Position numbers and translations under genes: made by a program. Shown here piece after piece: positions 18,869-26,977 of a stretch of DNA of 62,748 nt. The notes beneath the pieces were generated by a model that saw only the letters and a list, made by a program, of their open reading frames with translations, searched no databases and was not told the origin of the DNA. The stretch comes from Reyranella massiliensis 521 (GTDB taxonomy: Bacteria > Pseudomonadota > Alphaproteobacteria > Reyranellales > Reyranellaceae): positions 1 to 62,748 of the forward strand of contig CAMAYC010000012.1 of assembly GCA_945862125.1 (NCBI GenBank). Direction: 5' to 3'. The stretch's first letter is position 1, and each line of letters opens with the position of its first letter.

Positions 18869-19197
18869 TGTTCGACAAGCTTAAGGATCTCGGCGGCCTG
18901 ATGCAGCAGGCGCAGGCCATGCAGCAGAAGATGCAGGAACTGCAGACGACGCTGGAGCGGCTGGAGATCGTCGGCACGTCGGGCGCCGGCCTGGTGAAGG
19001 TAACGGTGAACGGCAAGAACGAGACGCGCCGCGTCGAGATCGATCCCTCGCTGTTCGTGCCGGCCGACAAGGGCGTGGTCGAGGACCTGATCGTGGCCGC
19101 CGCCAACGATGCACGGTCGAAGGTCGAGCAGGTGGTGCAGGAGCAGATGAAGAGCATCACCGGCGGCCTGCCGCTGCCTCCCGGCTTCAAGCTCTAG
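18868..19197 (+). CDS. ybaB: YbaB/EbfC nucleoid-associated protein
   Basis: A 109-residue DNA-binding protein. The N-terminal coiled helix rich in Met and Gln (GGLMQQAQAMQQKMQELQ) and the central GLVKVTVNGKNETRRVEIDP strand region are diagnostic. It forms dimers that bind DNA. Its ATG shares one base with the dnaX stop, and recR follows after 27 bases, the usual dnaX-ybaB-recR order. Confidence 0.95.
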   Translation: MFDKLKDLGGLMQQAQAMQQKMQELQTTLERLEIVGTSGAGLVKVTVNGKNETRRVEIDPSLFVPADKGVVEDLIVAAANDARSKVEQVVQEQMKSITGGLPLPPGFKL

Positions 19198-19224
19198 CCC
19201 CACGCCCCAGATGCAAAGCGTCAG

Positions 19225-19818
19225 ATGATCGGTCCCGAGATCGAACGACTGATCCAGCTGCTGGGCCGGTTGCCCGGCCTTGGTCCGCGTTCCGCCCGCC
19301 GCGTCGCGCTCCATCTCCTGAAGAAGCGCGAGACCCTGATGCAGCCGCTCAGTGCAGCGCTTGCCGACGCGGCGCGGGCGATCCGCGCGTGCTCGGTCTG
19401 CGGCAACCTCGACACGGTCGATCCCTGCTCGATCTGCATCGATCCCAAGCGCGACGCGGGCCTGCTCTGCGTCGTCGAGGACGTCGGCGACCTCTGGGCG
19501 ATGGAGCGCGGCAAGATATTTCCGGGCCGCTATCATGTGCTCGGCGGCTCGCTGTCGGCGCTCGACGGCATCGGCCCGGACGAACTCAACATCGCAGCCC
19601 TTGTGAAGCGCGTGGGCGCCGGTGGCATCCGCGAAGTGATCATGGCCACCAATGCGACCGTCGATGGCCAGACGACCGCCCACTATCTCGCCGAACGACT
19701 GGCCGAGTTGGACGTCCCCCTCACACGCCTCGCTCACGGCGTTCCGGTCGGCGGCGAGCTCGACTGGCTGGACGACGGCACGCTCGCCACTGCGCTGAAA
19801 GCCCGGCGCGCCCTTTGA
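19225..19818 (+). CDS. recR: recombination mediator RecR
   Basis: A 197-residue recombination mediator acting with RecO to load RecA at gaps. The helix-hairpin-helix ([19 protein letters not shown]), four-Cys zinc site (CSVCGN...CSIC) and Toprim segment ([15 protein letters not shown]) are all present, and length is normal. It lies 27 bases after ybaB in the dnaX operon. recO is also in this window, on the other strand. Confidence 0.96.
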   Translation: MIGPEIERLIQLLGRLPGLGPRSARRVALHLLKKRETLMQPLSAALADAARAIRACSVCGNLDTVDPCSICIDPKRDAGLLCVVEDVGDLWAMERGKIFPGRYHVLGGSLSALDGIGPDELNIAALVKRVGAGGIREVIMATNATVDGQTTAHYLAERLAELDVPLTRLAHGVPVGGELDWLDDGTLATALKARRAL

Positions 19819-19828
19819 CGGCCAAGCA

Positions 19829-20431
19829 ATGAATGCCGAAACCCTCGCTTCCATCGCCGTCGCCCTCGGCGCCGGCTGGGCGAGCGGACTCAACGCCTAT
19901 GCCGCCATCCTGGTGCTGGGCGCGGCCGAGCGCCTTGGCCTCGTCAACCTGCCGCACGATCTGCAGGTCCTGGGCTCGCCCTGGGTCATGGGCGTGGCGA
20001 CGCTACTGTTCGCGCTCAATTTCTTTGCCGACAAGATCCCCTATATCGACAGCATCAACGACGTGCTGCAGACCTTCGTCCGCATTCCGGCGGGTTTCGT
20101 GCTGGCCTATGGCGCGGCGGGAGGGCTCAGCCCAGAGGTGGCGGTCATCGCGGGCCTTCTGGGCGGCACCTTGGCCGCGGGAACGCACATCGCCAAGACC
20201 GGCTCCCGTGCGCTCATCAACACCTCGCCCGAGCCCTTCAGCAACGTTGCGGCCTCACTGACCGAGGACGTTGCCGTGATCGGCGGCCTCGCCCTGGCGA
20301 TTGCCCATCCGATCACGTTCCTGTGTCTGCTGGCCGCCTCCGTGGCCCTGCTGGTTTGGCTACTGCCCAAGCTCGTGCGGCTTGCCCTCGTTCCGGTCCG
20401 CCGCCTGACCGGCAGGCCACCTAAATCTTGA
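19829..20431 (+). CDS. DUF4126 family membrane protein
   Basis: A 200-residue hydrophobic protein with several membrane segments. The start (LGAGWASGLNAYAAILVLG) and middle (NFFADKIPYIDSINDVLQTF) match the DUF4126 family, whose function is not known. It begins 10 bases after recR and is probably the last gene of the dnaX operon. The C-terminus is basic (RRLTGRPPKS) and cytoplasmic by inference. Confidence 0.85.
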   Translation: MNAETLASIAVALGAGWASGLNAYAAILVLGAAERLGLVNLPHDLQVLGSPWVMGVATLLFALNFFADKIPYIDSINDVLQTFVRIPAGFVLAYGAAGGLSPEVAVIAGLLGGTLAAGTHIAKTGSRALINTSPEPFSNVAASLTEDVAVIGGLALAIAHPITFLCLLAASVALLVWLLPKLVRLALVPVRRLTGRPPKS

Positions 20432-20512
20432 TTTTTGGGCCCTTTTCGACCTTTGGCGAATGAACAGCCGCTTTCCTTCGCTCACGAGAAGGCTACACTA
20501 GTCCCCTGATCC

Positions 20513-21247
20513 ATGTTCATTCGCCAAAACGTCCAGACCCTGCGATTCTTTCGCACCACGCCGGCGATGCGCTGTCCGTATCTGCCGCACCGGCTGGAGA
20601 CCAAACTCGTCACCGAGTTGAGCGGGCCGGATGCAATCTCCCAGCATGACACACTGACTGACGCGGGCTTCAGACGCTCCCATCACTTTGTCTACAAGCC
20701 CCTGTGCGACGGTTGCCGTGCCTGCGTGCCGGTCCGCATCCGGGTACGCGACTTCGAGCCGAGCCGGGCCCAGCGCCGGATTCTGCGGCGCAACGAACAC
20801 GTCCATGCGGTCGAGACCCAACCGCTGGCCACCGGCGAGCAATACGCGCTCTTTTCACGCTATGTGCTAACCCGGCATCGCGACGGGGACATGGCCGACA
20901 TGGATTTCGACGACTATCGCGCCATGGTCGAGGAAAGTCCGGTGGAGACCACGATCATCGAATTCCGCGACGACACGGACGACGGGCGCCTGGTCGGGGC
21001 GTGCCTGGTCGACTGGCTGTCGAGTGGCGTCTCGGCGGTCTACAGCTTCTTCGATCCGCAGGATCCGCGGCGCGGCCTCGGGACCCATATGATCCTCTGG
21101 CTGGCCAATGCCGCGGCCCGGCGCGGCTTACCCTACGTTTATCTCGGCTACTGGATCGCCGACTCCAGCAAGATGGCCTACAAGCGCGCCTTCCGTCCCT
21201 TGGAATTCTTCGGGCCGGACGGATGGACGGAGTTGCCTACGGCGTAG
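20513..21247 (+). CDS. bpt: aspartate/glutamate leucyltransferase (N-end rule)
   Basis: A 244-residue aminoacyl-tRNA-protein transferase of the ATE/Bpt family, which attaches Leu to N-terminal Asp or Glu for ClpS/ClpAP degradation. The N-terminal Cys-rich part (CDGCRACVPVRI) and the GNAT-like C-terminal block (YLGYWIADSSKMAYKRAF) are clear, and MRCPYLP near the start is typical. TACACT at 20494-20499 may be a -10 box of its own promoter. ATG at 20513 has no strong Shine-Dalgarno. Confidence 0.92.
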   Translation: MFIRQNVQTLRFFRTTPAMRCPYLPHRLETKLVTELSGPDAISQHDTLTDAGFRRSHHFVYKPLCDGCRACVPVRIRVRDFEPSRAQRRILRRNEHVHAVETQPLATGEQYALFSRYVLTRHRDGDMADMDFDDYRAMVEESPVETTIIEFRDDTDDGRLVGACLVDWLSSGVSAVYSFFDPQDPRRGLGTHMILWLANAAARRGLPYVYLGYWIADSSKMAYKRAFRPLEFFGPDGWTELPTA

Positions 21248-21286
21248 GCAGGCCGGCGAATGTAGCGACTTGACGCACCCTGCCGA

Positions 21287-21302
21287 CTGTCGGAACAGTT
21301 CC
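21287..21302. promoter_or_regulatory. inverted-repeat operator candidate upstream of the TRAP operon
   Basis: Two overlapping inverted repeats are packed here: ACTGT-4-ACAGT and GGAAC-A-GTTCC (21292-21302). TTGACG lies just upstream at 21270-21275 and could be a -35 box. The 150-base gap between bpt and the TRAP small permease also holds a GGTCC-TGC-GGACC hairpin near 21315-21328 that may end bpt. Regulator unknown. Confidence 0.35.
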
Positions 21303-21397
21303 AAATGCTAGCGTGGTCCTGCGGACCGCGTTATTAGAAAGCCCCCGGTCGGCGAGAACGGGGAGCCGACAACAAGAACTCGCCCGAGGGGAGATGG

Positions 21398-21943
21398 ATG
21401 CGCCTTTTGCTGTCCTTCAGCACGCTCATTGACGCGATGAACGAGAAGATCGGGCTTATCTGCAACTGGCTGGTGCTGCTGGCCTGCGTTGTCAGCGCCG
21501 GCAACGCGATGGTCCGATACGCCTATGACCAGAGTTCGAACGCCTGGCTCGAAGTGCAATGGTACATGTTCGCCGTCATCGTGATGTTCGGCGCCGCCTA
21601 CACGCTCCGCAAGAATGAGCATGTGCGCGTCGACATCCTTTACATGACCTTGAGCCGCCGCGGGCAGCTTTGGATCGATATCCTTGGTACGCTCGTCTTC
21701 CTGATCCCGACCTGCGCCATCCTCGCCTGGCTGAGCTGGCCGTTCTTCATGCAGTCCTACAACGTGTTCGAGCATTCCTCGAATGCGGGCGGGCTTCTGC
21801 GCTGGCCCATCAAGCTGGTGCTGCCACTGGGCTTCGCCCTGGTGGCGCTGCAAGGTATTTCCGAACTGATCAAACGCGTTGCGTTCCTGAACGACTATGC
21901 CGTCGACAGTCTCGAAGCGCACTACGAGAGGCCGACGCAATGA
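21398..21943 (+). CDS. TRAP transporter small permease (DctQ/FcbT2 type)
   Basis: A 181-residue membrane protein with four predicted spans, the usual size for the DctQ-like subunit. Family signs are LVLLACVVSAGNAMVRY near the start, a WLEVQWYMFAVIVMFGAAYTL segment, and the RKNEHVRVDI loop. GGGGAGA precedes the ATG. Its stop overlaps the large permease start in ATGA. With the large subunit it forms an ion-driven TRAP importer. Confidence 0.92.
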   Translation: MRLLLSFSTLIDAMNEKIGLICNWLVLLACVVSAGNAMVRYAYDQSSNAWLEVQWYMFAVIVMFGAAYTLRKNEHVRVDILYMTLSRRGQLWIDILGTLVFLIPTCAILAWLSWPFFMQSYNVFEHSSNAGGLLRWPIKLVLPLGFALVALQGISELIKRVAFLNDYAVDSLEAHYERPTQ

Positions 21944-23550
21944 TGATCCCCCTGGATTGGATGCCGCCGCTGATGTTCGGCGGCCTCATCGTCTTCATGA
22001 TCATTGGCTATCCGGTCGCGTTTTCGCTCTGCGCCGTCGGCTTCTTCTTCGGCTTCCTGGCCATCGAGATGAACTACTTCACGATGGCCTTCATGCAGGC
22101 CATCCCGGGCCGCGTGTTCGGCAGCATCCTGTCGAACGAATTGCTGCTCGCCATCCCGTTCTTCACCTTCATGGGCGCAATTCTCGAAAAGTGCGGCCTG
22201 GCCGAGGATATGCTCGAGTCGATGGGGCAGTTGTTCGGCCCCATCAAAGGCGGGCTGGGCTATTCCACCATCATCGTGGGCTTTATCCTGGGCGCGATCA
22301 CCGGCACCGTCGCAGCGCAGGTGATCGCCATGGCGTTGATCACCCTGCCAGTGATGATGCGTTACAAGTATGACATGCGCTATGCGACCGGCGTGCTGGC
22401 GGCCTCAGGCACGATCACGCAGCTCGTGCCTCCGTCCCTCGTCCTGGTCGTCCTGGCCGACCAGCTCGGCAAGTCGGTAGGCGATATGTATCTGGGCGCC
22501 TGGGGGCCGTCGCTCCTACAGATCGTCCTGTTCGCCGCTTATACGTTCTATTTGACACTGGTGAAGCCGGACGCCCTGCCGCCCGTGCCACGGACGCTCT
22601 TCGGCCGGGCTCTGTTGGTCAAGTGTGCCTGGGGCATCATTCCTGCGGGCGTGCTGATCTTCCTGGTCCTCGGCACGATTATGATGGGGTTGGCGACACC
22701 GACGGAAGCCGGCGCCATGGGCACCATCGGCGCCATCGTCCTGGCCGTTGTGCGCAATGCGCCGCTGACCCGGTTCGATCGCATCATGTTCGTCGGCGGC
22801 TGCGTTGCCGCCATCGTCGGCGCGCTGATCGGCACCGTCGCGTTCAAGTCGCTGCCGTTCCAGATCGCTTTTACCGTCATGTTCGCCTCGGTCATCTGGC
22901 TGTGCTGGCGGGCGTGGCAGTTCAAGGAACTCAGGGACCTGATCATCCAGGCCATGCAGGCCACCATGCGCATCACCGCGATGGTCGCCTTCATCCTGGT
23001 CGGGGCCACCTGCTTCTCGATCTCGTTTGCCGGTGTCGACGGCGGTCATTGGGTCGAGCACCTGCTGACTGGTCTTCCCGGCGGCGTCTGGGGCTTCCTG
23101 ATCGTCGTCAACGTCTTCGTGTTCTTCCTGGCTTTCTTCCTCGATTTCTTCGAGATCGCCTTCATCATCGTGCCGATGCTGGCGCCGGTGGCGCAGAAGG
23201 TCCTGACCCCAGTGGTTGGTGCCGACGCGGCACTGATCTATTTCGGCGTCATGCTGTGCGTGAACATGCAGACATCGTTCATGCACCCGCCCTTCGGCTT
23301 CGCCCTGTTCTACCTGCGCAGTGTGGCACCAAAGGAAGTCAAGAGTTCGGACATCTACTGGGGCTCGATCCCTTGGGTCTTGTTGCAGCTCATATTGGTG
23401 GCGATCGTGATCGCCTTTCCGAAAGCGGTGACCGTGTTCCTCGACAAGCCCCACGGTATCGACCCGAGGACGATCAAGATCGACATCCAGGCGCCACCCA
23501 GCGAAGACAGCGCGCCGCCGATCTTCGGCGCCCCACCCGCCAGAAACTAA
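21940..23550 (+). CDS. TRAP transporter large permease (DctM/FcbT3 type)
   Basis: A 536-residue multi-span transport subunit. Longer than classic DctM (about 430) because of an extra membrane segment pair in the middle (about residues 280-330), as in the FcbT3/mannitol-chloroaromatic subgroup. Seen are PPLMFGGLIVFMIIGYPVAF, GAITGTVAAQVIAMALITLP and LDFFEIAFIIVPMLAPV. ATG 21940 overlaps the small permease stop. A strong bidirectional terminator follows 18 bases after the stop, and the receptor genes converge from the other side. Confidence 0.92.
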   Translation: MMIPLDWMPPLMFGGLIVFMIIGYPVAFSLCAVGFFFGFLAIEMNYFTMAFMQAIPGRVFGSILSNELLLAIPFFTFMGAILEKCGLAEDMLESMGQLFGPIKGGLGYSTIIVGFILGAITGTVAAQVIAMALITLPVMMRYKYDMRYATGVLAASGTITQLVPPSLVLVVLADQLGKSVGDMYLGAWGPSLLQIVLFAAYTFYLTLVKPDALPPVPRTLFGRALLVKCAWGIIPAGVLIFLVLGTIMMGLATPTEAGAMGTIGAIVLAVVRNAPLTRFDRIMFVGGCVAAIVGALIGTVAFKSLPFQIAFTVMFASVIWLCWRAWQFKELRDLIIQAMQATMRITAMVAFILVGATCFSISFAGVDGGHWVEHLLTGLPGGVWGFLIVVNVFVFFLAFFLDFFEIAFIIVPMLAPVAQKVLTPVVGADAALIYFGVMLCVNMQTSFMHPPFGFALFYLRSVAPKEVKSSDIYWGSIPWVLLQLILVAIVIAFPKAVTVFLDKPHGIDPRTIKIDIQAPPSEDSAPPIFGAPPARN

Positions 23551-23567
23551 GCGGCACCAGATACAAA

Positions 23568-23593
23568 AAAGCCCCGCCTTCCGGCGGGGCTTT
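23568..23593. terminator. bidirectional terminator between TRAP permease and receptor genes
   Basis: An 11-bp perfect stem, AAAGCCCCGCC and GGCGGGGCTTT, with loop TTCC. It gives a U-rich tail in both directions, so it can end the rightward permease operon and the leftward receptor gene. Confidence 0.9.
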
Positions 23594-23618
23594 CTCGTTT
23601 GAGGATCGTGCGTCGAGC

Positions 23619-24722
23619 CTAGCGGCCCTGGGCCGACATCGAGAAGTTGAAGTTGTCGAAGGTGTTCTCGGCCACGCGGAACCACAGGTTCTCGTCGGCA
23701 CGGAACGACTTCAAGCTGTCGTAGATCTTCTTGAACTTCGGATCCTTGGCCGAGAGTTCGTCGTAGTACTTGTAGGACTCGAGGAAGCAGGGCTCGAGGA
23801 CCGCACGCGGGAAAGGCCGCAGTTCGGTGCCGGCCGCCACCAGGCGACGCAGCGCCGGCGGATTGCCCGCATCGTACTTCGGCACCATCCACGAGGTGAC
23901 ACGGCCCGCAGCCGCCTCGACCATCGCCTGGTAGGGTTTCGGCAGCTTTGCCCAGGCGTCGTTGTTGATGTACAGCGAGCCGACCGACGCGCCCTCCCAC
24001 CAACCGGGATAGTAGTAGTACTTGGCGACCTTGTTGAAGCCGAGCTTCTCGTCATCGTACGGACCGACCCACTCGCAGGCGTCGATCGTGCCCTTCTCGA
24101 GCGCCGGATAGATATCGCCACCGGCGATCTGCTGCGGCACGACACCGAGGCGGGTGAGGATCAGGCCGGCGAAGCCGCCGACGCGGAACTTCAGGCCCTT
24201 CATGTCGTCCATCGACTTGATTTCCTTGCGGAACCAGCCGCCCATCTGGCAGCCCGTACCGCCGAAGGTCAGGGAGCGGAAGTTGTACTCCTTATAGAAA
24301 TCGTTGATCAGCTCGTGGCCGCCACCGAATTCCAGCCAGGCATAATACTGGCGCTGGTTCATCGAGAACGGCAGGCCGGTCTCGAACACGAAGTTCGGGT
24401 GTTTGCCGAAGTAGTAGTAGGCGGCCGTCTGGCCGGCCTCGACGGTGCCGTTCTGCACAGCGTCCGCGACCTGCAGGCCCGGTACGATTTCGCCCGCGGC
24501 GAACGGCCGAACCTGGAACTTGTTGTCGGACATCTCGCCGACCAGCTTGCAGAACAGTTCCGAACCGCCGTACAGCGTGTCGAGCGACTTGGGGAAGCTC
24601 GACGTCAGACGCCACTTCACTTCCGGCATGCTTTGGGCAATGGCCGGCGCCGCCACAGTAGATACCGCCGCAACACTCGCGGCGCCCACGCCCGCGGTCT
24701 TGATGAATTTCCTACGCTGCAT
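23619..24722 (-). CDS. TRAP transporter substrate-binding protein (TakP/FcbT1 type), copy 1
   Basis: A 367-residue periplasmic receptor with a Tat-like signal (MQRRKFIKTAGVG, then a hydrophobic stretch ending in APAIAQ). Mature part includes WRLTSSFPKSLDTLYGG, AAGEIVPGLQVADAV, and GTIDACEWVGPYDDEKLGF, typical of TRAP receptors for 2-oxo acids, mannitol or chloroaromatic acids. GGGAGGA lies upstream of the ATG. It is close kin of the next gene, and both face the single permease pair convergently. Confidence 0.9.
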   Translation of the reverse strand: MQRRKFIKTAGVGAASVAAVSTVAAPAIAQSMPEVKWRLTSSFPKSLDTLYGGSELFCKLVGEMSDNKFQVRPFAAGEIVPGLQVADAVQNGTVEAGQTAAYYYFGKHPNFVFETGLPFSMNQRQYYAWLEFGGGHELINDFYKEYNFRSLTFGGTGCQMGGWFRKEIKSMDDMKGLKFRVGGFAGLILTRLGVVPQQIAGGDIYPALEKGTIDACEWVGPYDDEKLGFNKVAKYYYYPGWWEGASVGSLYINNDAWAKLPKPYQAMVEAAAGRVTSWMVPKYDAGNPPALRRLVAAGTELRPFPRAVLEPCFLESYKYYDELSAKDPKFKKIYDSLKSFRADENLWFRVAENTFDNFNFSMSAQGR

Positions 24723-24869
24723 CCTTTATCCTCCCAGTGGGAAGCCCTTATGGCCCCTCAACTAATTCCAAGACTGGCACGCGAAATTCCGTTTGAAAAG
24801 CGCTTCCGTTCTGGGACAGCCTTAAAAATCTGCAATGTTCGCCATTTCACATGGCCGCGAAGGCAAAGA

Positions 24870-24894
24870 AAAAGCCCCGTTCTATGGGGCTTTT
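24870..24894 (-). terminator. rho-independent terminator after receptor copy 2
   Basis: Stem AAAAGCCCC/GGGGCTTTT with a 7-base loop, followed in the leftward transcript by further U residues. It lies 28 bases after the copy 2 stop, so the two receptor genes are separate transcription units. Confidence 0.85.
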
Positions 24895-24921
24895 CCATTC
24901 TGATGCGCCAGATTCAGCGCA

Positions 24922-26028
24922 CTAGAGTTTGTTCGCGGCCGACTGGCGCGCCATGAAGTTGTCGAAGGTGTTCTCGACGACGCGGAACCACAACACCTGC
25001 TCGGACCTGAACTGCTTCCACGGCTCGAAGACCTTTTTGAACTTGGCGTTCTTGGCGACCGTCTCGGCATAGAGCTCGTTCGAGGCGTTGAAGCACGCTT
25101 CCATCACAGACTGCGGGAACGGCAGGAACTTGGTGCCGCTCGCCACCAACTCGCGCAGCGCCTTCGGATTCTGGGCATCATACTTGGCGACCGACCAACT
25201 GACGGTGTCGGCGGTCGCGGCTGTGATCGCCTCCTGATAGACAGGCGGCAAGGACGCCCAAGCCTTGAGGCCGACATACAGCGTCAGGGCTGCGCTGCCT
25301 TCCCACCAGCCGGGATAGTAGTAGAACGGCGCGACCTTGTTGAACCCAAGCTTCTGGTCGTCGTAGGGACCAACCCACTCGGCAGCATCGATCGTGCCCT
25401 TTTCCAGCGCCGGATAAATTTCGCCGCCAGCCAGCTGCTGCGGGATGACGCCGAGCTTGGCCATCACCTGCCCGGCGAAGCCACCAATGCGCATCTTCAC
25501 GCCCTTCATGTCTTCGGGCGACTTGATTTCCTTGCGCCACCAGCCGCCCATCTGCGCACCGGTATGGCTCACCAGGAACGAGGTGACGTTGTAGTCCTTG
25601 TAGAACTCCCGCATCGCCTCGAGTCCGCCGCCCTGGTAGACCCAGGCGTTATGCTGACGGGTGTTGAGGCCGAACGGCACGGCGGTGTCGAAGGCAAACG
25701 TCGGGTCCTTGCCGACGTAGTAATATGAAGCCGTGTGGCCGCACTCGACCGTTTCGTTCTGCACCGAATCGAGAACCTGGAGGCCGGGGACGATCTCGCC
25801 GGCGGCGAAAACCCGAATCTGGAACTTGTTGTCGGTGAGGTTGGCGACGCGCTTGGCGAAGTATTCGCCGGCGCCATAGATTGTGTCGAGCGACTTCGGA
25901 AAGCTCGACGCCAGGCGCCACTTGATCTCCGGCATCGACTGGGCGATGGCCGGCGCGGCCAGCGTACTGGCCGTGGCGATGGCGGCACCGCCGACGCCGG
26001 CGGTGCGCAGGAATTTGCGACGTTGCAT
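24922..26028 (-). CDS. TRAP transporter substrate-binding protein (TakP/FcbT1 type), copy 2
   Basis: A 368-residue paralogue of the adjacent receptor, with the same Tat-like start (MQRRKFLRTAGVG) and shared blocks SSFPKSLDTIYGA, AAGEIVPGLQVLDSVQNETV, and KGTIDAAEWVGPYDDQKLGF. The binding-cleft regions differ: copy 2 has SYYYVGKDPTFAFDTAVPFGL where copy 1 has AYYYFGKHPNFVFETGLPFSM, and SHTGAQMGGWWRKE where copy 1 has GGTGCQMGGWFRKE. AAGGGAGA precedes the ATG. The pair looks like a tandem duplication with ligand divergence. Confidence 0.9.
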   Translation of the reverse strand: MQRRKFLRTAGVGGAAIATASTLAAPAIAQSMPEIKWRLASSFPKSLDTIYGAGEYFAKRVANLTDNKFQIRVFAAGEIVPGLQVLDSVQNETVECGHTASYYYVGKDPTFAFDTAVPFGLNTRQHNAWVYQGGGLEAMREFYKDYNVTSFLVSHTGAQMGGWWRKEIKSPEDMKGVKMRIGGFAGQVMAKLGVIPQQLAGGEIYPALEKGTIDAAEWVGPYDDQKLGFNKVAPFYYYPGWWEGSAALTLYVGLKAWASLPPVYQEAITAATADTVSWSVAKYDAQNPKALRELVASGTKFLPFPQSVMEACFNASNELYAETVAKNAKFKKVFEPWKQFRSEQVLWFRVVENTFDNFMARQSAANKL

Positions 26029-26165
26029 TGAGGAATCTCCCTTAAAGAATCCTTGTTGAGAAGTTCATTTCGCCAAGCGAACGAGCCTCGATTGGGGCGT
26101 TTATGGCACGCGCCACCGAAGATGGAAAGTGTGCCGCTGCAGGCGTTTCGAGGCCTGTCAGGACT

Positions 26166-26972
26166 TCAACGAAGCAGCAAAAAGGCGAGCGCGAGGGCCC
26201 CAAGGACAATGCGGTACCACGCGAAAATCGCGAAGCCGTGACGGCTGATGAACCGCACGAAGGCCCCGACCACAACAGCGGCCGAAATGAACGCCACCAC
26301 GAATCCCAAAGCGATCACCGCGCCGTGATCCCAGCTCAGAACCGACCAGTTCTTGTAAAGATCGTAGACGCTTGCACCGATCATGGTCGGTATCGCCAGG
26401 AAGAACGAAAACTCGGTCGCGGCCGCCCGATCGACCCGAAAAACGCGCGCGCCCATGATCGTCGATCCGGCCCGCGACACACCCGGCACCATGGCGAGGC
26501 ACTGGCAGAGGCCGATCAGCAACGCCGTCTTGAGATCTATCTCATCGACCGTCTTCATGCGCGGTCTCTGTGCAAAGCGCTCGATCAAGAGAATGGCGAT
26601 CCCACCCACGATCAACGCGACCGCAACAACCCAGGGACTGAAGAGGACCGTCTTGATGTACTTGTGCGCAGCCACGCCGATGATCGCCGCGGGCAGGAAC
26701 GCCACGACGATCGCCGTCGCAAATCGCAGCGCGGGCCTCTCACGTCGCAGGACGCCGAGCCCCGTAGTCCAGAGCTTCTGACGATAGAGAAAACACACCG
26801 CGAGAATGGCGCCGAGCTGGATCACGATCTCGAAGACCTTGCCGGGCGGCCCCTGGAACTGCAGCAGCTCTTCCGCAAGGATGATGTGTCCGGTCGAGGA
26901 CACCGGCAGGAACTCTGTGAGGCCCTCGACGACGCCGATCAGCACCGTCTTCCAGATCAGCGTCAGGTCCAT
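26166..26972 (-). CDS. uppP: undecaprenyl-diphosphatase UppP/BacA
   Basis: A 268-residue membrane enzyme that recycles undecaprenyl pyrophosphate to the monophosphate for cell-wall synthesis. The two diagnostic blocks are present: EGLTEFLPVSSTGHIIL near the N-terminus and PGVSRAGSTI in the middle. I prefer ATG 26972 with AAGGA upstream over the TTG three codons earlier, which overlaps the parC stop. It follows parC directly. Confidence 0.94.
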   Translation of the reverse strand: MDLTLIWKTVLIGVVEGLTEFLPVSSTGHIILAEELLQFQGPPGKVFEIVIQLGAILAVCFLYRQKLWTTGLGVLRRERPALRFATAIVVAFLPAAIIGVAAHKYIKTVLFSPWVVAVALIVGGIAILLIERFAQRPRMKTVDEIDLKTALLIGLCQCLAMVPGVSRAGSTIMGARVFRVDRAAATEFSFFLAIPTMIGASVYDLYKNWSVLSWDHGAVIALGFVVAFISAAVVVGAFVRFISRHGFAIFAWYRIVLGALALAFLLLR

Positions 26973-26977
26973 GCCCG

